Both the position numbers and the translations under genes were made by a program. 64,000 nucleotides of DNA from assembly GCA_965219175.1 (NCBI GenBank), contig CBDCNI010000001.1, positions 2,294,001-2,358,000 of the forward strand. Direction: 5' to 3'. Positions within the stretch are counted from its first letter, which is position 1; each line of letters starts with the position of its first letter. The notes below the pieces were generated by a model. The model was not told where the DNA came from. It saw nothing but the letters and a program-made list of their open reading frames with translations, and made no database searches. Below are positions 49,903-58,679 of the stretch, one piece after another. The stretch is from JBBPZK01 sp965219175. Lineage in GTDB: Bacteria > Actinomycetota > Rubrobacteria > Rubrobacterales > Rubrobacteraceae.

Positions 49903-51185
49903 CGTTTCTTCAAGAACCCTTCGTAATTACGCATCATGAGCTGGCTCTCCAACTGGCGCACCGTATCCAGAGAGACGCCCACCACGATCAGCATCGAGGT
50001 ACCCCCGAGGAAGATCGAGTTCGGCATACCCGGCACGACGTTGGTGATGATGTACGGCAGCACGGCTATCGCCGCCAGGAAGACGGCCCCGAAGAGCGTG
50101 ATCCTCGTGAGCACGTTGTTCAGGTAGAGCGCCGTCGGCTGTCCCGGACGTATGCCGGGGATGTAGCCACCGCTCTTCTTGAGGTTGTCCGCATGCTCGA
50201 CCGGGTTGAACTGCACGGCCGTGTAGAAGTAGGTGAACATCATGATGAGGAGCGCGAAGAGTATCAAATACGGCGTCTTCGGCGGTGAGAAGAACTGCGC
50301 GACCTGATACAGGACCGAGGAATTGTTGCCCCCCGCGAACTGAACTATTACGGTCGGGAAGATCAGGAGCGAGGAGGCGAAGATGATCGGGATGACCCCG
50401 GCCATGTTGACCTTGAGCGGCAGATACGTCGAGCCACCCTGGGTCATCCTCCGCCCGACCTGCCGCTTGGCGTAGGTGATCTGGATGCGCCGCTGTCCCT
50501 CGTTCACGAATACGATCGCCGCGACGATGGCGATGGCGATGATCGCCAAAACGATAAAGACGAGCGGGTTGCCGTTGTCTATAAGAGTCTGTACCGCAGT
50601 CGGCGCGCGCGAGATGATCGCCGCCGTGATTATCAGCGAGATGCCGTTGCCGAGACCGCGCTGGGTTATAAGCTCACCGAGCCACATCGTCAGCATCACA
50701 CCCGTTACGAGGGTGATCGCCATCAAGAAGTAGTCGATGGGCGTCGCCCCGGCGAGCACCGCCCCGAACTGGCCCGACTTCGCCACGTAGAAGACCATCA
50801 CTATTGACTGGATCAGGGCCAGGACGAGCGTGAAGTAGCGGGTATACTGCGTGATCTTCTGTTGCCCGGTCTCGCCCTCTTTGGCGAGCTCTTGCAGGGT
50901 CGGTATGGCGACCGTCATTAGCTGCATGACGATTGCGGCGGTTATGTACGGCATGATCCCGAGCGCGAAGACCGAGAGCTGGCTGAACGCCCCGCCGGTA
51001 AACACCCCGAACAGCCCGATCAAAGCATTTCCTCCGGAGGCTCCTCCGGCTTGTAGCGCCTGACGGTTGACGCCCGGCAGCGGCACGTAGGCCCCGAGCC
51101 GGTACAACGCCAGCATCGCTGCCGTGAACAGCAGTTTCCGCCGTAGCTCTGGTACTTTCCAGGAGTTTGCTAACGCACCCAGCAT
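49899..51185 (-). CDS. secY: Protein translocase subunit SecY
   Basis: The central channel of the Sec translocon in the cytoplasmic membrane. 428 residues, ten hydrophobic helices; hallmark segments RLGAYVPLPGVNRQAL, ALGIMPYITAAIVMQLM and GIRPGQPTALYLNNVL are present. It keeps the classic rplO-secY-adk order. Confidence 0.97.
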   Translation of the reverse strand: MLGALANSWKVPELRRKLLFTAAMLALYRLGAYVPLPGVNRQALQAGGASGGNALIGLFGVFTGGAFSQLSVFALGIMPYITAAIVMQLMTVAIPTLQELAKEGETGQQKITQYTRYFTLVLALIQSIVMVFYVAKSGQFGAVLAGATPIDYFLMAITLVTGVMLTMWLGELITQRGLGNGISLIITAAIISRAPTAVQTLIDNGNPLVFIVLAIIAIAIVAAIVFVNEGQRRIQITYAKRQVGRRMTQGGSTYLPLKVNMAGVIPIIFASSLLIFPTVIVQFAGGNNSSVLYQVAQFFSPPKTPYLILFALLIMMFTYFYTAVQFNPVEHADNLKKSGGYIPGIRPGQPTALYLNNVLTRITLFGAVFLAAIAVLPYIITNVVPGMPNSIFLGGTSMLIVVGVSLDTVRQLESQLMMRNYEGFLKKR

Positions 51186-51189
51186 ATAT

Positions 51190-51651
51190 CTACCGCTCCA
51201 ATATCTCGACGCTCCCGCCGGCCGCCTCGATCTTCTCTGCGGCGGACTTGGAGAAAGCGTGGGCTTTTACCGTGACGGATCGCCCGATCTCACCGCTGCC
51301 GAGGATCTTTACCAGCATCCCCCGCTTGCCGACGAGACCTGCCGTCCTTAGCTCTTCGACACCTATGCTATCACCGGATAGATCGGCGAGTTCGCCCACG
51401 TTTACCGGCGCGTAAACTGTCGGACGCGCCACCGTGTGGCGCCCGCGAGCCATGCCCCTCAAGCGCGGCAACCTGCGCTGAAGCGGCATCTGACCGCCCT
51501 CGTAAGTAGTGTTCGACTTGAAGCCCGAGCGGGCTCCGGCGCCCTTGTGGCCCCGGCCGCTGGTCTTGCCGTGTCCCGAGCCTTTTCCGCGCCCGAGACG
51601 TTTACGACTCCTCGTCGAGCCGGAAGCCGGGGAAAGTTCGTTCAGTCTCAC
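51190..51651 (-). CDS. rplO: Ribosomal protein L15 (uL15)
   Basis: Large-subunit protein, 153 residues, with the glycine-rich RNA-binding GRGKGSGHGKTSGRGHKGAG and GFKSNTTYEGGQMPLQRRLP near the N-terminus. It ends 4 bases before secY, with its ATG overlapping the rpmD stop. Confidence 0.97.
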   Translation of the reverse strand: MRLNELSPASGSTRSRKRLGRGKGSGHGKTSGRGHKGAGARSGFKSNTTYEGGQMPLQRRLPRLRGMARGRHTVARPTVYAPVNVGELADLSGDSIGVEELRTAGLVGKRGMLVKILGSGEIGRSVTVKAHAFSKSAAEKIEAAGGSVEILER

Positions 51652-51842
51652 TGGCCGTCCACCTCCTCCACTTGTACCAGGTGCCGCACCCTGAGGAGCA
51701 TGCCCCGGATCTGGGGCGTGTCCTCGTGCGTCCGCGAGTCGCGGATACGCTTGAGCCCGAGGGCGCGCACCGTTCGCTTGTGGTTCTCTTTGGAGCCGAT
51801 AACGCTCCTCATCTGGGTTACTTTCAGCTTCGCAGGGCTCAT
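51648..51842 (-). CDS. rpmD: Ribosomal protein L30 (uL30)
   Basis: Small large-subunit protein of 64 residues: KLKVTQMRSVIGSKENHKRT and ALGLKRIRDSRTHEDTPQIR. The start overlaps the rpsE stop in ATGA. Confidence 0.97.
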   Translation of the reverse strand: MSPAKLKVTQMRSVIGSKENHKRTVRALGLKRIRDSRTHEDTPQIRGMLLRVRHLVQVEEVDGQ

Positions 51843-52438
51843 ATGGTGATCTTGACCCCCCGCGCCTGCTCTATCTGGGCTTTCGTCCGGAGGCTCTTCA
51901 AGCCTTGCTCCGTAGCCTTCACGAGGTTCACCGAAGTGGTCGAGCCGAGCGCCTTTGTAAGTACGTCCTTGATCCCGGCGAGCTCCAATACCGCGCGCAC
52001 GCCGCCGCCCGCTATAACCCCCGTACCTTCGGAGGCCGGCTTGAGCATCACCGACGAGCTCTCGAATTTCCCGAGGACTTCGTGCGGGATGGTGGTATTG
52101 CGCATCGCCACCTCGAATATCTCGCTCTTGGCTCGCTCCTGGCCTTTCGAGATAGCCACGGGGACCGTGTTCGCTTTCCCGAGGCCGATACCGACCCGGC
52201 CCTTGCCGTCTCCGACAACCACGAGCGCGGAAAAGTTGAAGCGCCGTCCACCTTTCACGACCTTCGAGACCCGTCGGATCTCGACGACCCTATCCTGAAG
52301 GTCGGACCCGCCGTCGCGCTGGCCTCCGCGTCCGCCACCTCTTCCGCGTCCGCCCCGTCCACCGCCGCGGTTGTCCGGACCTCCACCACGATTCGGGCCG
52401 GATTGTCCCTGCCCGCCACTGTTAGCTCTTCGTCCCAA
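51839..52438 (-). CDS. rpsE: Ribosomal protein S5 (uS5) with basic glycine-rich N-terminal extension
   Basis: Small-subunit fidelity protein. 199 residues; the core starts LQDRVVEIRRVSKVVKGGRR and includes GDGKGRVGIGLGKANTVPVA and GTGVIAGGGVRAVLELAGI. The first ~45 residues are low-complexity (Gly/Arg/Asn/Gln), longer than in E. coli; such extensions occur in actinobacterial S5. Confidence 0.97.
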   Translation of the reverse strand: MGRRANSGGQGQSGPNRGGGPDNRGGGRGGRGRGGGRGGQRDGGSDLQDRVVEIRRVSKVVKGGRRFNFSALVVVGDGKGRVGIGLGKANTVPVAISKGQERAKSEIFEVAMRNTTIPHEVLGKFESSSVMLKPASEGTGVIAGGGVRAVLELAGIKDVLTKALGSTTSVNLVKATEQGLKSLRTKAQIEQARGVKITI

Positions 52439-52452
52439 AACCTTTCAGCCTC

Positions 52453-52803
52453 CTAAACTTTCAGTCCGCCGGAGCGCGCGCCCTCTGCGAGCGCCGCCAC
52501 CCGTCCGTGATACCTGTTGCCGCCCCGGTCGAAGACGGCAACTTCGATGCCCGCCTCGCTAGCCCGGCTCGCCAGCAATTCGCCGACCTTGTGGGCCGCG
52601 TCCTTCCGGTCCTCAGCACCCTCCACCTCGCGAGAGTCGGCCGAGATAAGTGTGTTACCCGCGTCATCGTCGACGATCTGGGCGTAGATATGAACGTTCG
52701 AACGGTACACCGAGAGCCTCGGCCTCTCCGCCGTCCCGGAGACCTTCCTCCGGATGCGGGACCGCCGCTTCGCCCGCTGCGCCCGTTTCTCCAAAACCGC
52801 CAC
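52453..52803 (-). CDS. rplR: Ribosomal protein L18 (uL18)
   Basis: 5S rRNA-binding large-subunit protein of 116 residues: RSRIRRKVSGTAERPRLSVY, SNVHIYAQIVDD and FDRGGNRYHGRVAALAEGAR. 14 bases before rpsE. Confidence 0.97.
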   Translation of the reverse strand: MAVLEKRAQRAKRRSRIRRKVSGTAERPRLSVYRSNVHIYAQIVDDDAGNTLISADSREVEGAEDRKDAAHKVGELLASRASEAGIEVAVFDRGGNRYHGRVAALAEGARSGGLKV

Positions 52804-52842
52804 TAAAACCTCCTGAATTTCATAAACGGTACAACCACTCGA

Positions 52843-53376
52843 CTAGCCGGCCTTACCGACCTTGCGTCGGATCTGCTCGTCGCTGTAGCGGATGCCCTTG
52901 CCTTTATAGGGCTCCGGGGGACGAACTTTCCTTATATCCGCCGCCGTCTGGCCGACCCGCTGCTTGTCTATCCCGCGCACTACTATCGTCGTCGCGTTCG
53001 GGACTTCGAAACTCACCCCTTCGGGCGGCGTGACCGCCACCGGGTGCGAGTATCCAACCTGCAGGTTTATGTTCTCGCCCTGCAAAGCCGCCCGGTAGCC
53101 GACGCCCGCGATCTGGAGCGTCTTCGTGAACCCGCCCGTAACGCCAGTAACGGCGTTGTAGATGAGCGACCGCGTCAGCCCGTGCATCGCCTTGTGCTCC
53201 GGAGACTCCGACGCCCGCTCCAGGACGATGTTCTCGTCCTCCTGGCTGACCGTCACGCCGCGCCCGATCGGCACGGTGAGTTCACCCTGCGACCCGGTAA
53301 CCTTCACGCTGCGGCCGGAGATCTCGACCTGCACGCCGCCGGGGACTTCGACCGGCGACTTTCCGATTCTCGACAT
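52843..53376 (-). CDS. rplF: Ribosomal protein L6 (uL6)
   Basis: Large-subunit protein beside the factor-binding site. 177 residues: MSRIGKSPVEVPGGVQVEIS, the repeated L6 fold, and the C-terminal RPPEPYKGKGIRYSDEQIRR signature. Confidence 0.98.
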   Translation of the reverse strand: MSRIGKSPVEVPGGVQVEISGRSVKVTGSQGELTVPIGRGVTVSQEDENIVLERASESPEHKAMHGLTRSLIYNAVTGVTGGFTKTLQIAGVGYRAALQGENINLQVGYSHPVAVTPPEGVSFEVPNATTIVVRGIDKQRVGQTAADIRKVRPPEPYKGKGIRYSDEQIRRKVGKAG

Positions 53377-53416
53377 AGCCTCTTCTAACCTTCCCTGGTT
53401 TCCCTCGTAAACAACT

Positions 53417-53815
53417 CTAGTAGATAAAGCAGAGGACTTCGCCGCCGACGCCCATCCGCCGGGCGGTGTGGTCGGTGAGTATCCCCCGCGAGGTCGAGAG
53501 TATCGCCACCCCGAGACCGTCGAGCACCCTTGGGATGTTCGACTGCTTGCGGTAGACGCGACGCCCAGGACGACTCATCCGCCGCAAACCGGATATCCCG
53601 CGCCTGCCGTCGGGGCCGTACTTCAACTCTATGGAGAGCTTCGCCTGCGCGCCGATTCCGCTCAAGGAGAACTCGTTTATGTAGCCCTCCTCTTTCAGGA
53701 TGCGGGCGAGGTCCGCCTTCAGCTTCGAGTTCGGCATATCGACCGAGTCATGCTTCGCCATCTGGGCGTTCCGGATACGAGTCAGGAAATCCGCTATTGG
53801 ATCATTAACAGCCAT
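53417..53815 (-). CDS. rpsH: Ribosomal protein S8 (uS8)
   Basis: 16S rRNA central-domain protein, 132 residues: DPIADFLTRIRNAQMAKHDS at the N-terminus and STSRGILTDHTARRMGVGGE, the family signature, at the C-terminus. Confidence 0.98.
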   Translation of the reverse strand: MAVNDPIADFLTRIRNAQMAKHDSVDMPNSKLKADLARILKEEGYINEFSLSGIGAQAKLSIELKYGPDGRRGISGLRRMSRPGRRVYRKQSNIPRVLDGLGVAILSTSRGILTDHTARRMGVGGEVLCFIY

Positions 53816-53821
53816 AGTCCT

Positions 53822-54007
53822 CTACCAACTCGCTTTCATCAGACCGGGGATCTTCCCCTCGTGCGCCAACTCCCGCAGGCAGATCCGGCAGAGCCCGAAC
53901 TTCCTGTAGTAGCCGTGCGCCCGACCGCAACGCTGGCACCGGTTGTACTGCCTCACCGGATACTTCTGCGTTTTCCGCTGTTTTACAAGAAGCGCTTTTC
54001 TAGTCAC
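53822..54007 (-). CDS. rpsZ: Ribosomal protein S14 type Z (uS14), zinc form
   Basis: Small-subunit head protein of 61 residues with a complete zinc ribbon, CQRCGRAHGYYRKFGLCRIC. GTG 54007 is the start: GGGAG lies 6 bases upstream and the length is that of type Z; a longer frame upstream overlaps rplE. Zinc-free S4 with zinc S14 in one cluster is a useful phylogenetic mark. Confidence 0.96.
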   Translation of the reverse strand: MTRKALLVKQRKTQKYPVRQYNRCQRCGRAHGYYRKFGLCRICLRELAHEGKIPGLMKASW

Positions 54008-54017
54008 TAAATACTCC

Positions 54018-54560
54018 CTAACTCGTCCTGAAAGGCATCCCGAGGAGCCGCAATAGCTCACGCCCTTCCTCGTCGGTCTCGGCCGTCGTCACTACCGCGA
54101 CGTCCATGCCGCGCGTCGCGTCTATCGAATCGTAAGATATCTCCGGGAAGATCAACTGCTCCCGAAAACCGAGTGCGAAGTTTCCCCGACCGTCGAAGGA
54201 ATTCGGGTTTATCCCCCTGAAGTCCCTCACCCGCGGGAGCGCTATCGAGATGAGCCTGTCCAAAAACTCCCACATCCGCTCGCCGCGCAGCGTCACCTTC
54301 GCGCCGATGGGCATGCCGTCCCGGATCTTGAACCCCGCGATGCTCTTTCTGGACCGCCGTATCTGGGCTTTCTGGCCGGTGATCTTCGCCAGGTCCTCCA
54401 TCGCGCCGTCCATGGCCCGCGAGTTCTGCACCGCCTCACCGACGCCCATGTTCACCACGATCTTCTCTACTTTCGGTATCCTCATCGGGTTCTGTATGTC
54501 GAACCTCTCCTTGAGGGCCGGGGCGATCTCTTCCCTGTAGCGGTCTTTCATCCTAGCCAT
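54018..54560 (-). CDS. rplE: Ribosomal protein L5 (uL5)
   Basis: 5S rRNA and P-site tRNA contacting protein, 180 residues: NPMRIPKVEKIVVNMGVGEA, AGFKIRDGMPIGAKVTLRG, and DVAVVTTAETDEEGRELLRL at the end. Overlaps rplX by 8 bases. Confidence 0.98.
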   Translation of the reverse strand: MARMKDRYREEIAPALKERFDIQNPMRIPKVEKIVVNMGVGEAVQNSRAMDGAMEDLAKITGQKAQIRRSRKSIAGFKIRDGMPIGAKVTLRGERMWEFLDRLISIALPRVRDFRGINPNSFDGRGNFALGFREQLIFPEISYDSIDATRGMDVAVVTTAETDEEGRELLRLLGMPFRTS

Positions 54561-54867
54561 CTATATCCACTCCACTCTTTCTGCTGACCCGGAGCTTCTC
54601 CCCCGAATCCGTGAACCGGTACCCTACGCGGGTCGGCTCACCGCTGGAGTCGACAACCATTACGTTCGAAGCGTGTATCGGCGCGTCGAAGGTGTAGAGC
54701 CCCTGCTGGTTGGTCTGACTCGGCCGGGCGTGGCGCGTGCGCTCGTTGACGCCTTCCACGATCACCCTGTTCTGTTTCGGCAAGACCTGCTGGACCTCGC
54801 CGCGCTTGCCCTTCTCCTTGCCGGATATCACCACGACGGTGTCTCCGCGTTTTACCTTCATACTCAT
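54553..54867 (-). CDS. rplX: Ribosomal protein L24 (uL24)
   Basis: Assembly initiator of the large subunit. 104 residues with the KOW motif VKRGDTVVVISGKEKGKRGE and GVNERTRHARPSQTNQQG. The ATG overlaps the rplN stop by one base (TAATG). Confidence 0.97.
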   Translation of the reverse strand: MSMKVKRGDTVVVISGKEKGKRGEVQQVLPKQNRVIVEGVNERTRHARPSQTNQQGLYTFDAPIHASNVMVVDSSGEPTRVGYRFTDSGEKLRVSRKSGVDIDG

Positions 54868-55235
54868 TACAAAACCTCCGGGGCGAGCGAGATGATCCTC
54901 GTGTAACCCTTGTCCCTGAGCTCCCGAGCCACCGGCCCGAAGATGCGAGTGCCGCGCGGAGCGCCGTCGGTGTTGATGACGACTCCCGCGTTCTCACCGA
55001 ACCGGATGTACGACCCGTCGTCTCGCCGCGTCTCTTTCGCGGTCCTTACCACCACGGCCCGCACCACCTCGCCCTTGCGGACGGCCCCGCCCGGAGTCGC
55101 CTCCTTGACGGCCGCCACGATAACGTCGCCGACGCCGGCGCTGCGGCGCTTGCTGCCGCCGAGGATTCGGATGCACAGGATGCTCCTCGCCCCCGAGTTA
55201 TCCGCGACCTTCAGTCTGGTCTCGTTCTGTATCAC
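54867..55235 (-). CDS. rplN: Ribosomal protein L14 (uL14)
   Basis: Subunit-bridge protein of 122 residues: VIQNETRLKVADNSGARSIL and GVGDVIVAAVKEATPG. GTG 55235 is chosen (TAGTG overlap with the rpsQ stop), giving the exact family length; the longer frame lacks support. Confidence 0.97.
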   Translation of the reverse strand: MIQNETRLKVADNSGARSILCIRILGGSKRRSAGVGDVIVAAVKEATPGGAVRKGEVVRAVVVRTAKETRRDDGSYIRFGENAGVVINTDGAPRGTRIFGPVARELRDKGYTRIISLAPEVL

Positions 55236-55600
55236 TACTCGGCCCTCGACAACACGTATGCCAGACGCCACCGCTTGCGCGCGGAGAGCGGCCTGGTCTC
55301 GATAATCCTCACGGTGTCACCCACGTGGGCCTCGTTGCGCTCGTCGTGTACCAGGAACTTCTTCGAGCGCCGGATGCGCTTCTTGTACTTCGGATGCCTT
55401 ACTAGCGACTCGACCACCACGGTAACGGTCTTCTCCGGAGCGTCCGAGACGACCATCCCGACCCGCTCCTTGCGAGTGTTCCGCTCGGTGCCCGCACTCT
55501 GTATTCTTCCCTCGTCCTGATCCAAACGAGGCCCGACCGCGAGGGCTGCGTCCGGCTCCTCGACTAGCTCCTGGTTCTCTACCATCGGTTCCTCTGTCAA
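55235..55600 (-). CDS. rpsQ: Ribosomal protein S17 (uS17) with N-terminal extension
   Basis: 16S rRNA-binding OB-fold protein. The core (about 45-121) has GMVVSDAPEKTVTVVVESLV, RHPKYKKRIRRSKKFLVHDE and VGDTVRIIETRPLSARKRW. TTG 55600 has GGAGAG 6 bases upstream and gives 121 residues, about 35-40 more than usual at the N-terminus; the extra part is acidic (EEPMVENQELVEEPDAAL). ATG 55582 is an alternative. Sits 2 bases after the rpmC stop. Confidence 0.94.
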   Translation of the reverse strand: MTEEPMVENQELVEEPDAALAVGPRLDQDEGRIQSAGTERNTRKERVGMVVSDAPEKTVTVVVESLVRHPKYKKRIRRSKKFLVHDERNEAHVGDTVRIIETRPLSARKRWRLAYVLSRAE

Positions 55601-55602
55601 CT

Positions 55603-55794
55603 CTAACTCTCCTGCTTCTGGTTCAGGGCGGTCAGGAGCCGGGCTATGTTCCGCCGGACTTCCTTTAGCTGCCCCGTATTCTCCAACTGGCCCGTCGCGT
55701 GCTGGAAACGCAGGTTGAAAAGCTCCCGCCGCGTATCCACGATGCGCCGCTCCAACTCTTCGACAGCCAACTCGCGTGCCTCCGCCGCCTTCAC
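55603..55794 (-). CDS. rpmC: Ribosomal protein L29 (uL29)
   Basis: Small helical protein at the tunnel exit, 63 residues: AAEARELAVEELERRIVDTR and ELFNLRFQHATGQLENTGQL. The GTG overlaps the rplP stop in GTGA. Confidence 0.97.
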   Translation of the reverse strand: MKAAEARELAVEELERRIVDTRRELFNLRFQHATGQLENTGQLKEVRRNIARLLTALNQKQES

Positions 55795-56210
55795 TGCTGA
55801 CCACCTCCACGTACGAGGAAACGGGTCTTTATCGGCAGCTTCTGGGCCGCGAGCGACATCGCCTCGCGCGCCAGGCTCTCGTCGACGCCGCTCATCTCGA
55901 ACATAACGCGGCCCGGTTTTACGACCGCGACGTAGCCCTCCGGGGAGCCCTTGCCGCTACCCATGCGGGTCTCGGCCGCTTTCTTGGTCACCGGCTTGTG
56001 GGGGAAGATGTTGATCCAAACCTTCCCTCCGCGCTTGATCTTCCTGGTCATCGCGATACGGGAAGCCTCTATCTGGCGGTTCGTGATCCAGGCCGCTTCG
56101 AGCGCCTGCAATCCGTACTCGCCGAACTCGATCTCCGTGCCGCCCTTCGCGAGCCCCCGCCTCCGGCCGCGATGCGGCTTTCGGTACTTGAGCTTCTTGG
56201 GTACCAGCAT
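55791..56210 (-). CDS. rplP: Ribosomal protein L16 (uL16)
   Basis: Protein near the peptidyl-transferase centre, 139 residues: MLVPKKLKYRKPHRGRRRGL and VTKKAAETRMGSGKGSPEGY, ending IKTRFLVRGGGQQ. 3 bases after rpsC. Confidence 0.98.
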   Translation of the reverse strand: MLVPKKLKYRKPHRGRRRGLAKGGTEIEFGEYGLQALEAAWITNRQIEASRIAMTRKIKRGGKVWINIFPHKPVTKKAAETRMGSGKGSPEGYVAVVKPGRVMFEMSGVDESLAREAMSLAAQKLPIKTRFLVRGGGQQ

Positions 56211-56213
56211 CTC

Positions 56214-56876
56214 TTATCTCCTGCCTTCTTCGTCTTCGTGAACGCCGTGGTTGATCCAGACCTTCACACCGATCTGACCCATCTGCGTCGCCGACTCCCT
56301 GAAGCCGTAATCTATGTCCGCGTCCAGCGTATGCAGCGGAACTCGACCCTCGGATATAGTCTCTTCACGGCTCATCTCGATACCGCCGAGCCTCCCGCCG
56401 CATCGGATGCGACACCCCTCGGCCCCACTTCTCATGGCGCTCTGCAGAGCCCGCTTCATCGTCCGCCGGAAAGCGGCCCGGTTCGCGAGCTGCTCGGCTA
56501 TCGACTCAGCCACCAGCGCCGCGTTCAACTCCGGCCTGGAGACCTCCCGAACGTTCACCTGAACCTTCTTGCCCGTCAGCCGCTCCAACTCGCCTCTCAG
56601 CGCGTCTACCTCGCTGCCGCCCTTACCGATCACGATGCCGGGACGCGCGGTGTGAACGTCTATGGCGATCTCACCCTGCTCCGCCGCCTTTCGAATTATG
56701 ACGTTCGCGATGCCGGCACGCGTGAGCTTCTTCTCGATGTAGGCCCGGATCTTCAAGTCCTCGCCGAGTAGCTCGGCGTAGTCCCTATCCGAATACCAAC
56801 TGCTCTTGAAATCCACCTTCTCGCCCTTGCGCTTGACGCCGAGACGGAAGCCCTCCGGATGTATTTTCTGACCCAT
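56214..56876 (-). CDS. rpsC: Ribosomal protein S3 (uS3)
   Basis: mRNA-entry protein. 220 residues with the KH-domain VHTARPGIVIGKGGSEVDAL and the C-terminal S3 domain EGCRIRCGGRLGGIEMSREE. Directly adjoins rplV. Confidence 0.98.
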   Translation of the reverse strand: MGQKIHPEGFRLGVKRKGEKVDFKSSWYSDRDYAELLGEDLKIRAYIEKKLTRAGIANVIIRKAAEQGEIAIDVHTARPGIVIGKGGSEVDALRGELERLTGKKVQVNVREVSRPELNAALVAESIAEQLANRAAFRRTMKRALQSAMRSGAEGCRIRCGGRLGGIEMSREETISEGRVPLHTLDADIDYGFRESATQMGQIGVKVWINHGVHEDEEGRR

Positions 56877-57266
56877 CTACTCCTCCTCGTCTCCGGGCGT
56901 GTCTACAGATTCATCTGCGCCGCCGCCAACCAGAACGCCCTCCGGGGCGCCGAGTTTGACGGTGATGTGGCTGGTCCTTTTGCGGATCATGGTGGCCCGG
57001 CCCATCGCCCGCGCCTGATAGCGCTTTATGGTCGGCCCTTCGTCCACCCGGACCTCCCGGATGAAAAGCTCGTCCGGGTCGGCGTCGTCGTTGTGCTCGG
57101 CGTTGGCGGCGGCGCTGTTTACCACGTCGCCGACTATCTTCGAGGCCCGCTTGTTCGTGAACTGCAAGATAGATACCGCCTCCGGGTAGCTCTTACCCCG
57201 GACCTCGTCGGCAACCAGCCGCGCCTTGCGAGGGGCGATGCGGACGTATTTCGCTACGGCCTTCAC
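56877..57266 (-). CDS. rplV: Ribosomal protein L22 (uL22)
   Basis: Lines the exit tunnel. 129 residues: KYVRIAPRKARLVADEVRGK and TIKRYQARAMGRATMIRKRT, plus an acidic C-terminal tail (GGGADESVDTPGDEEE). Confidence 0.97.
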   Translation of the reverse strand: MKAVAKYVRIAPRKARLVADEVRGKSYPEAVSILQFTNKRASKIVGDVVNSAAANAEHNDDADPDELFIREVRVDEGPTIKRYQARAMGRATMIRKRTSHITVKLGAPEGVLVGGGADESVDTPGDEEE

Positions 57267-57548
57267 TTATCCCCTCCTGGTGATTCGGTCGTTCTTGACG
57301 TGCGTGCGGAAGGTCCGGGTCGGGGCGAACTCCCCGAGCTTGTGGCCGACCATGTTCTCCGTGCAGTAGACGGGCACGTGCTTGCGCCCGTCGTGGACAG
57401 CCACGGTGTGGCCCACGAACTCCGGGTAGATGACGCTCGCCCGGCTCCAGGTCTTCAGCATCCGCTTCTCGTTGTTCTCGTTCATCCGTCGGATGCGCTC
57501 CATCAGACGCTCCTCGACAAACGGGTCCTTCTTGGAAGACCTGGTCAT
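57267..57548 (-). CDS. rpsS: Ribosomal protein S19 (uS19)
   Basis: Small-subunit head protein, 93 residues: MTRSSKKDPFVEERLMERIR, TWSRASVIYPEFVGHTVAVH and MVGHKLGEFAPTRTFRTHVK. Confidence 0.98.
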   Translation of the reverse strand: MTRSSKKDPFVEERLMERIRRMNENNEKRMLKTWSRASVIYPEFVGHTVAVHDGRKHVPVYCTENMVGHKLGEFAPTRTFRTHVKNDRITRRG

Positions 57549-58388
57549 TTAGCGCCTCCTTCCTTTCCTGCGCCGCCGGACAATCATCGCGTCCGAAGGC
57601 TTGTGCTTCTTACGGGTGGGCGAGCCCTGGGCGATCTTGCCCCACGGCGTTACCGGCACCCGGCCCGGCGTAGTCTTGCCCTCGCCACCGCCGTGCGGAT
57701 GGTCTACAGGGTTCATGACCGTTCCGCGCACCGTCGGCCTTATGCCGAGATGACGCTTGCGGCCAGCCTTGCCCCACCGGACGTTCTGATGAGACTGGTT
57801 TCCGACCACACCCACGGTCGCCCGGCACTCCGCCCGGACCCTGCGACGCTCGCCGCTCGGCAGCCGGAGCGTGACCAGCTTACCTTCGCGGGCCACGAGC
57901 TGGGCGCTCGTCCCGGCGCTGCGGGCCATCTGGGCGCCGCGTCCCGGCTCTAGCTCGACCGCGTGGATCACCGTACCAACCGGTATCCGGTTTAGCGGCA
58001 GCGTGTTGCCCACGTCTACTTCCGCCTCCGGTCCACTCTCGACGACCGCCCCGACCGTAAGGTTGCGCGGCGCGAGGATGTAGCGCTTCTCTCCGTCGTG
58101 ATAGTGGAGCAACGCGATATTCGCCGAGCGGTTCGGGTCGTACTCGATCGAGGCGACCGTCGCCGGAACCCCGTCCTTATTTCGCTTGAAGTCTATGAGC
58201 CGGTAGCGGCGTTTGTGCCCGCCGCCGATGTGGCGCGTCGTGATGCGCCCGTTGTTGTTCCGACCGCCGCTCTTGTGCAGCTTGACGACCAGCTTCTTCT
58301 CCGGTTTCTCTCTCGTTATCGAGTCGCGCGTCAGCACGGAGGAGTTCCTCCGGCCAGCGCTCGTCGGTTTATATCGTCTCGCCGGCAT
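57549..58388 (-). CDS. rplB: Ribosomal protein L2 (uL2)
   Basis: Core 23S-binding protein needed for peptidyl transfer and subunit joining. 279 residues: NGRITTRHIGGGHKRRYRLI and VMNPVDHPHGGGEGKTTPGR, the conserved loop with the functional histidine. Confidence 0.98.
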   Translation of the reverse strand: MPARRYKPTSAGRRNSSVLTRDSITREKPEKKLVVKLHKSGGRNNNGRITTRHIGGGHKRRYRLIDFKRNKDGVPATVASIEYDPNRSANIALLHYHDGEKRYILAPRNLTVGAVVESGPEAEVDVGNTLPLNRIPVGTVIHAVELEPGRGAQMARSAGTSAQLVAREGKLVTLRLPSGERRRVRAECRATVGVVGNQSHQNVRWGKAGRKRHLGIRPTVRGTVMNPVDHPHGGGEGKTTPGRVPVTPWGKIAQGSPTRKKHKPSDAMIVRRRRKGRRR

Positions 58389-58391
58389 CTA

Positions 58392-58679
58392 CTAGACCCC
58401 CTCGAAAAGTTCTATCCGGTCGCCGCCGGCCAGTTTCACGACAGCCTTCTTCCAAGAAGAAGTGCGTCCACGGGTCAGGCCCTGGCGCTTCGGCTTGCTC
58501 TTTACGTTTACCGTGTTGACCTTATCGACCGTAACGTCGAAGGCGCTCTCCACGGCCAGCTTTACCTGGTTCTTATTCGCCCGCCGGTCTACGTGAAAAG
58601 TGTACTTGCCCTCTGTTTCGATCAGGTTGTAGCTCTTCTCGCTGATGACCGGCCGGATTATTACCTGGTGCGGATCCAC
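58392..58679 (-). CDS. rplW: Ribosomal protein L23 (uL23)
   Basis: Exit-site docking protein for trigger factor and SRP, 95 residues: VIIRPVISEKSYNLIETEGK and VNTVNVKSKPKRQGLTRGRT. Confidence 0.97.
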   Translation of the reverse strand: MDPHQVIIRPVISEKSYNLIETEGKYTFHVDRRANKNQVKLAVESAFDVTVDKVNTVNVKSKPKRQGLTRGRTSSWKKAVVKLAGGDRIELFEGV

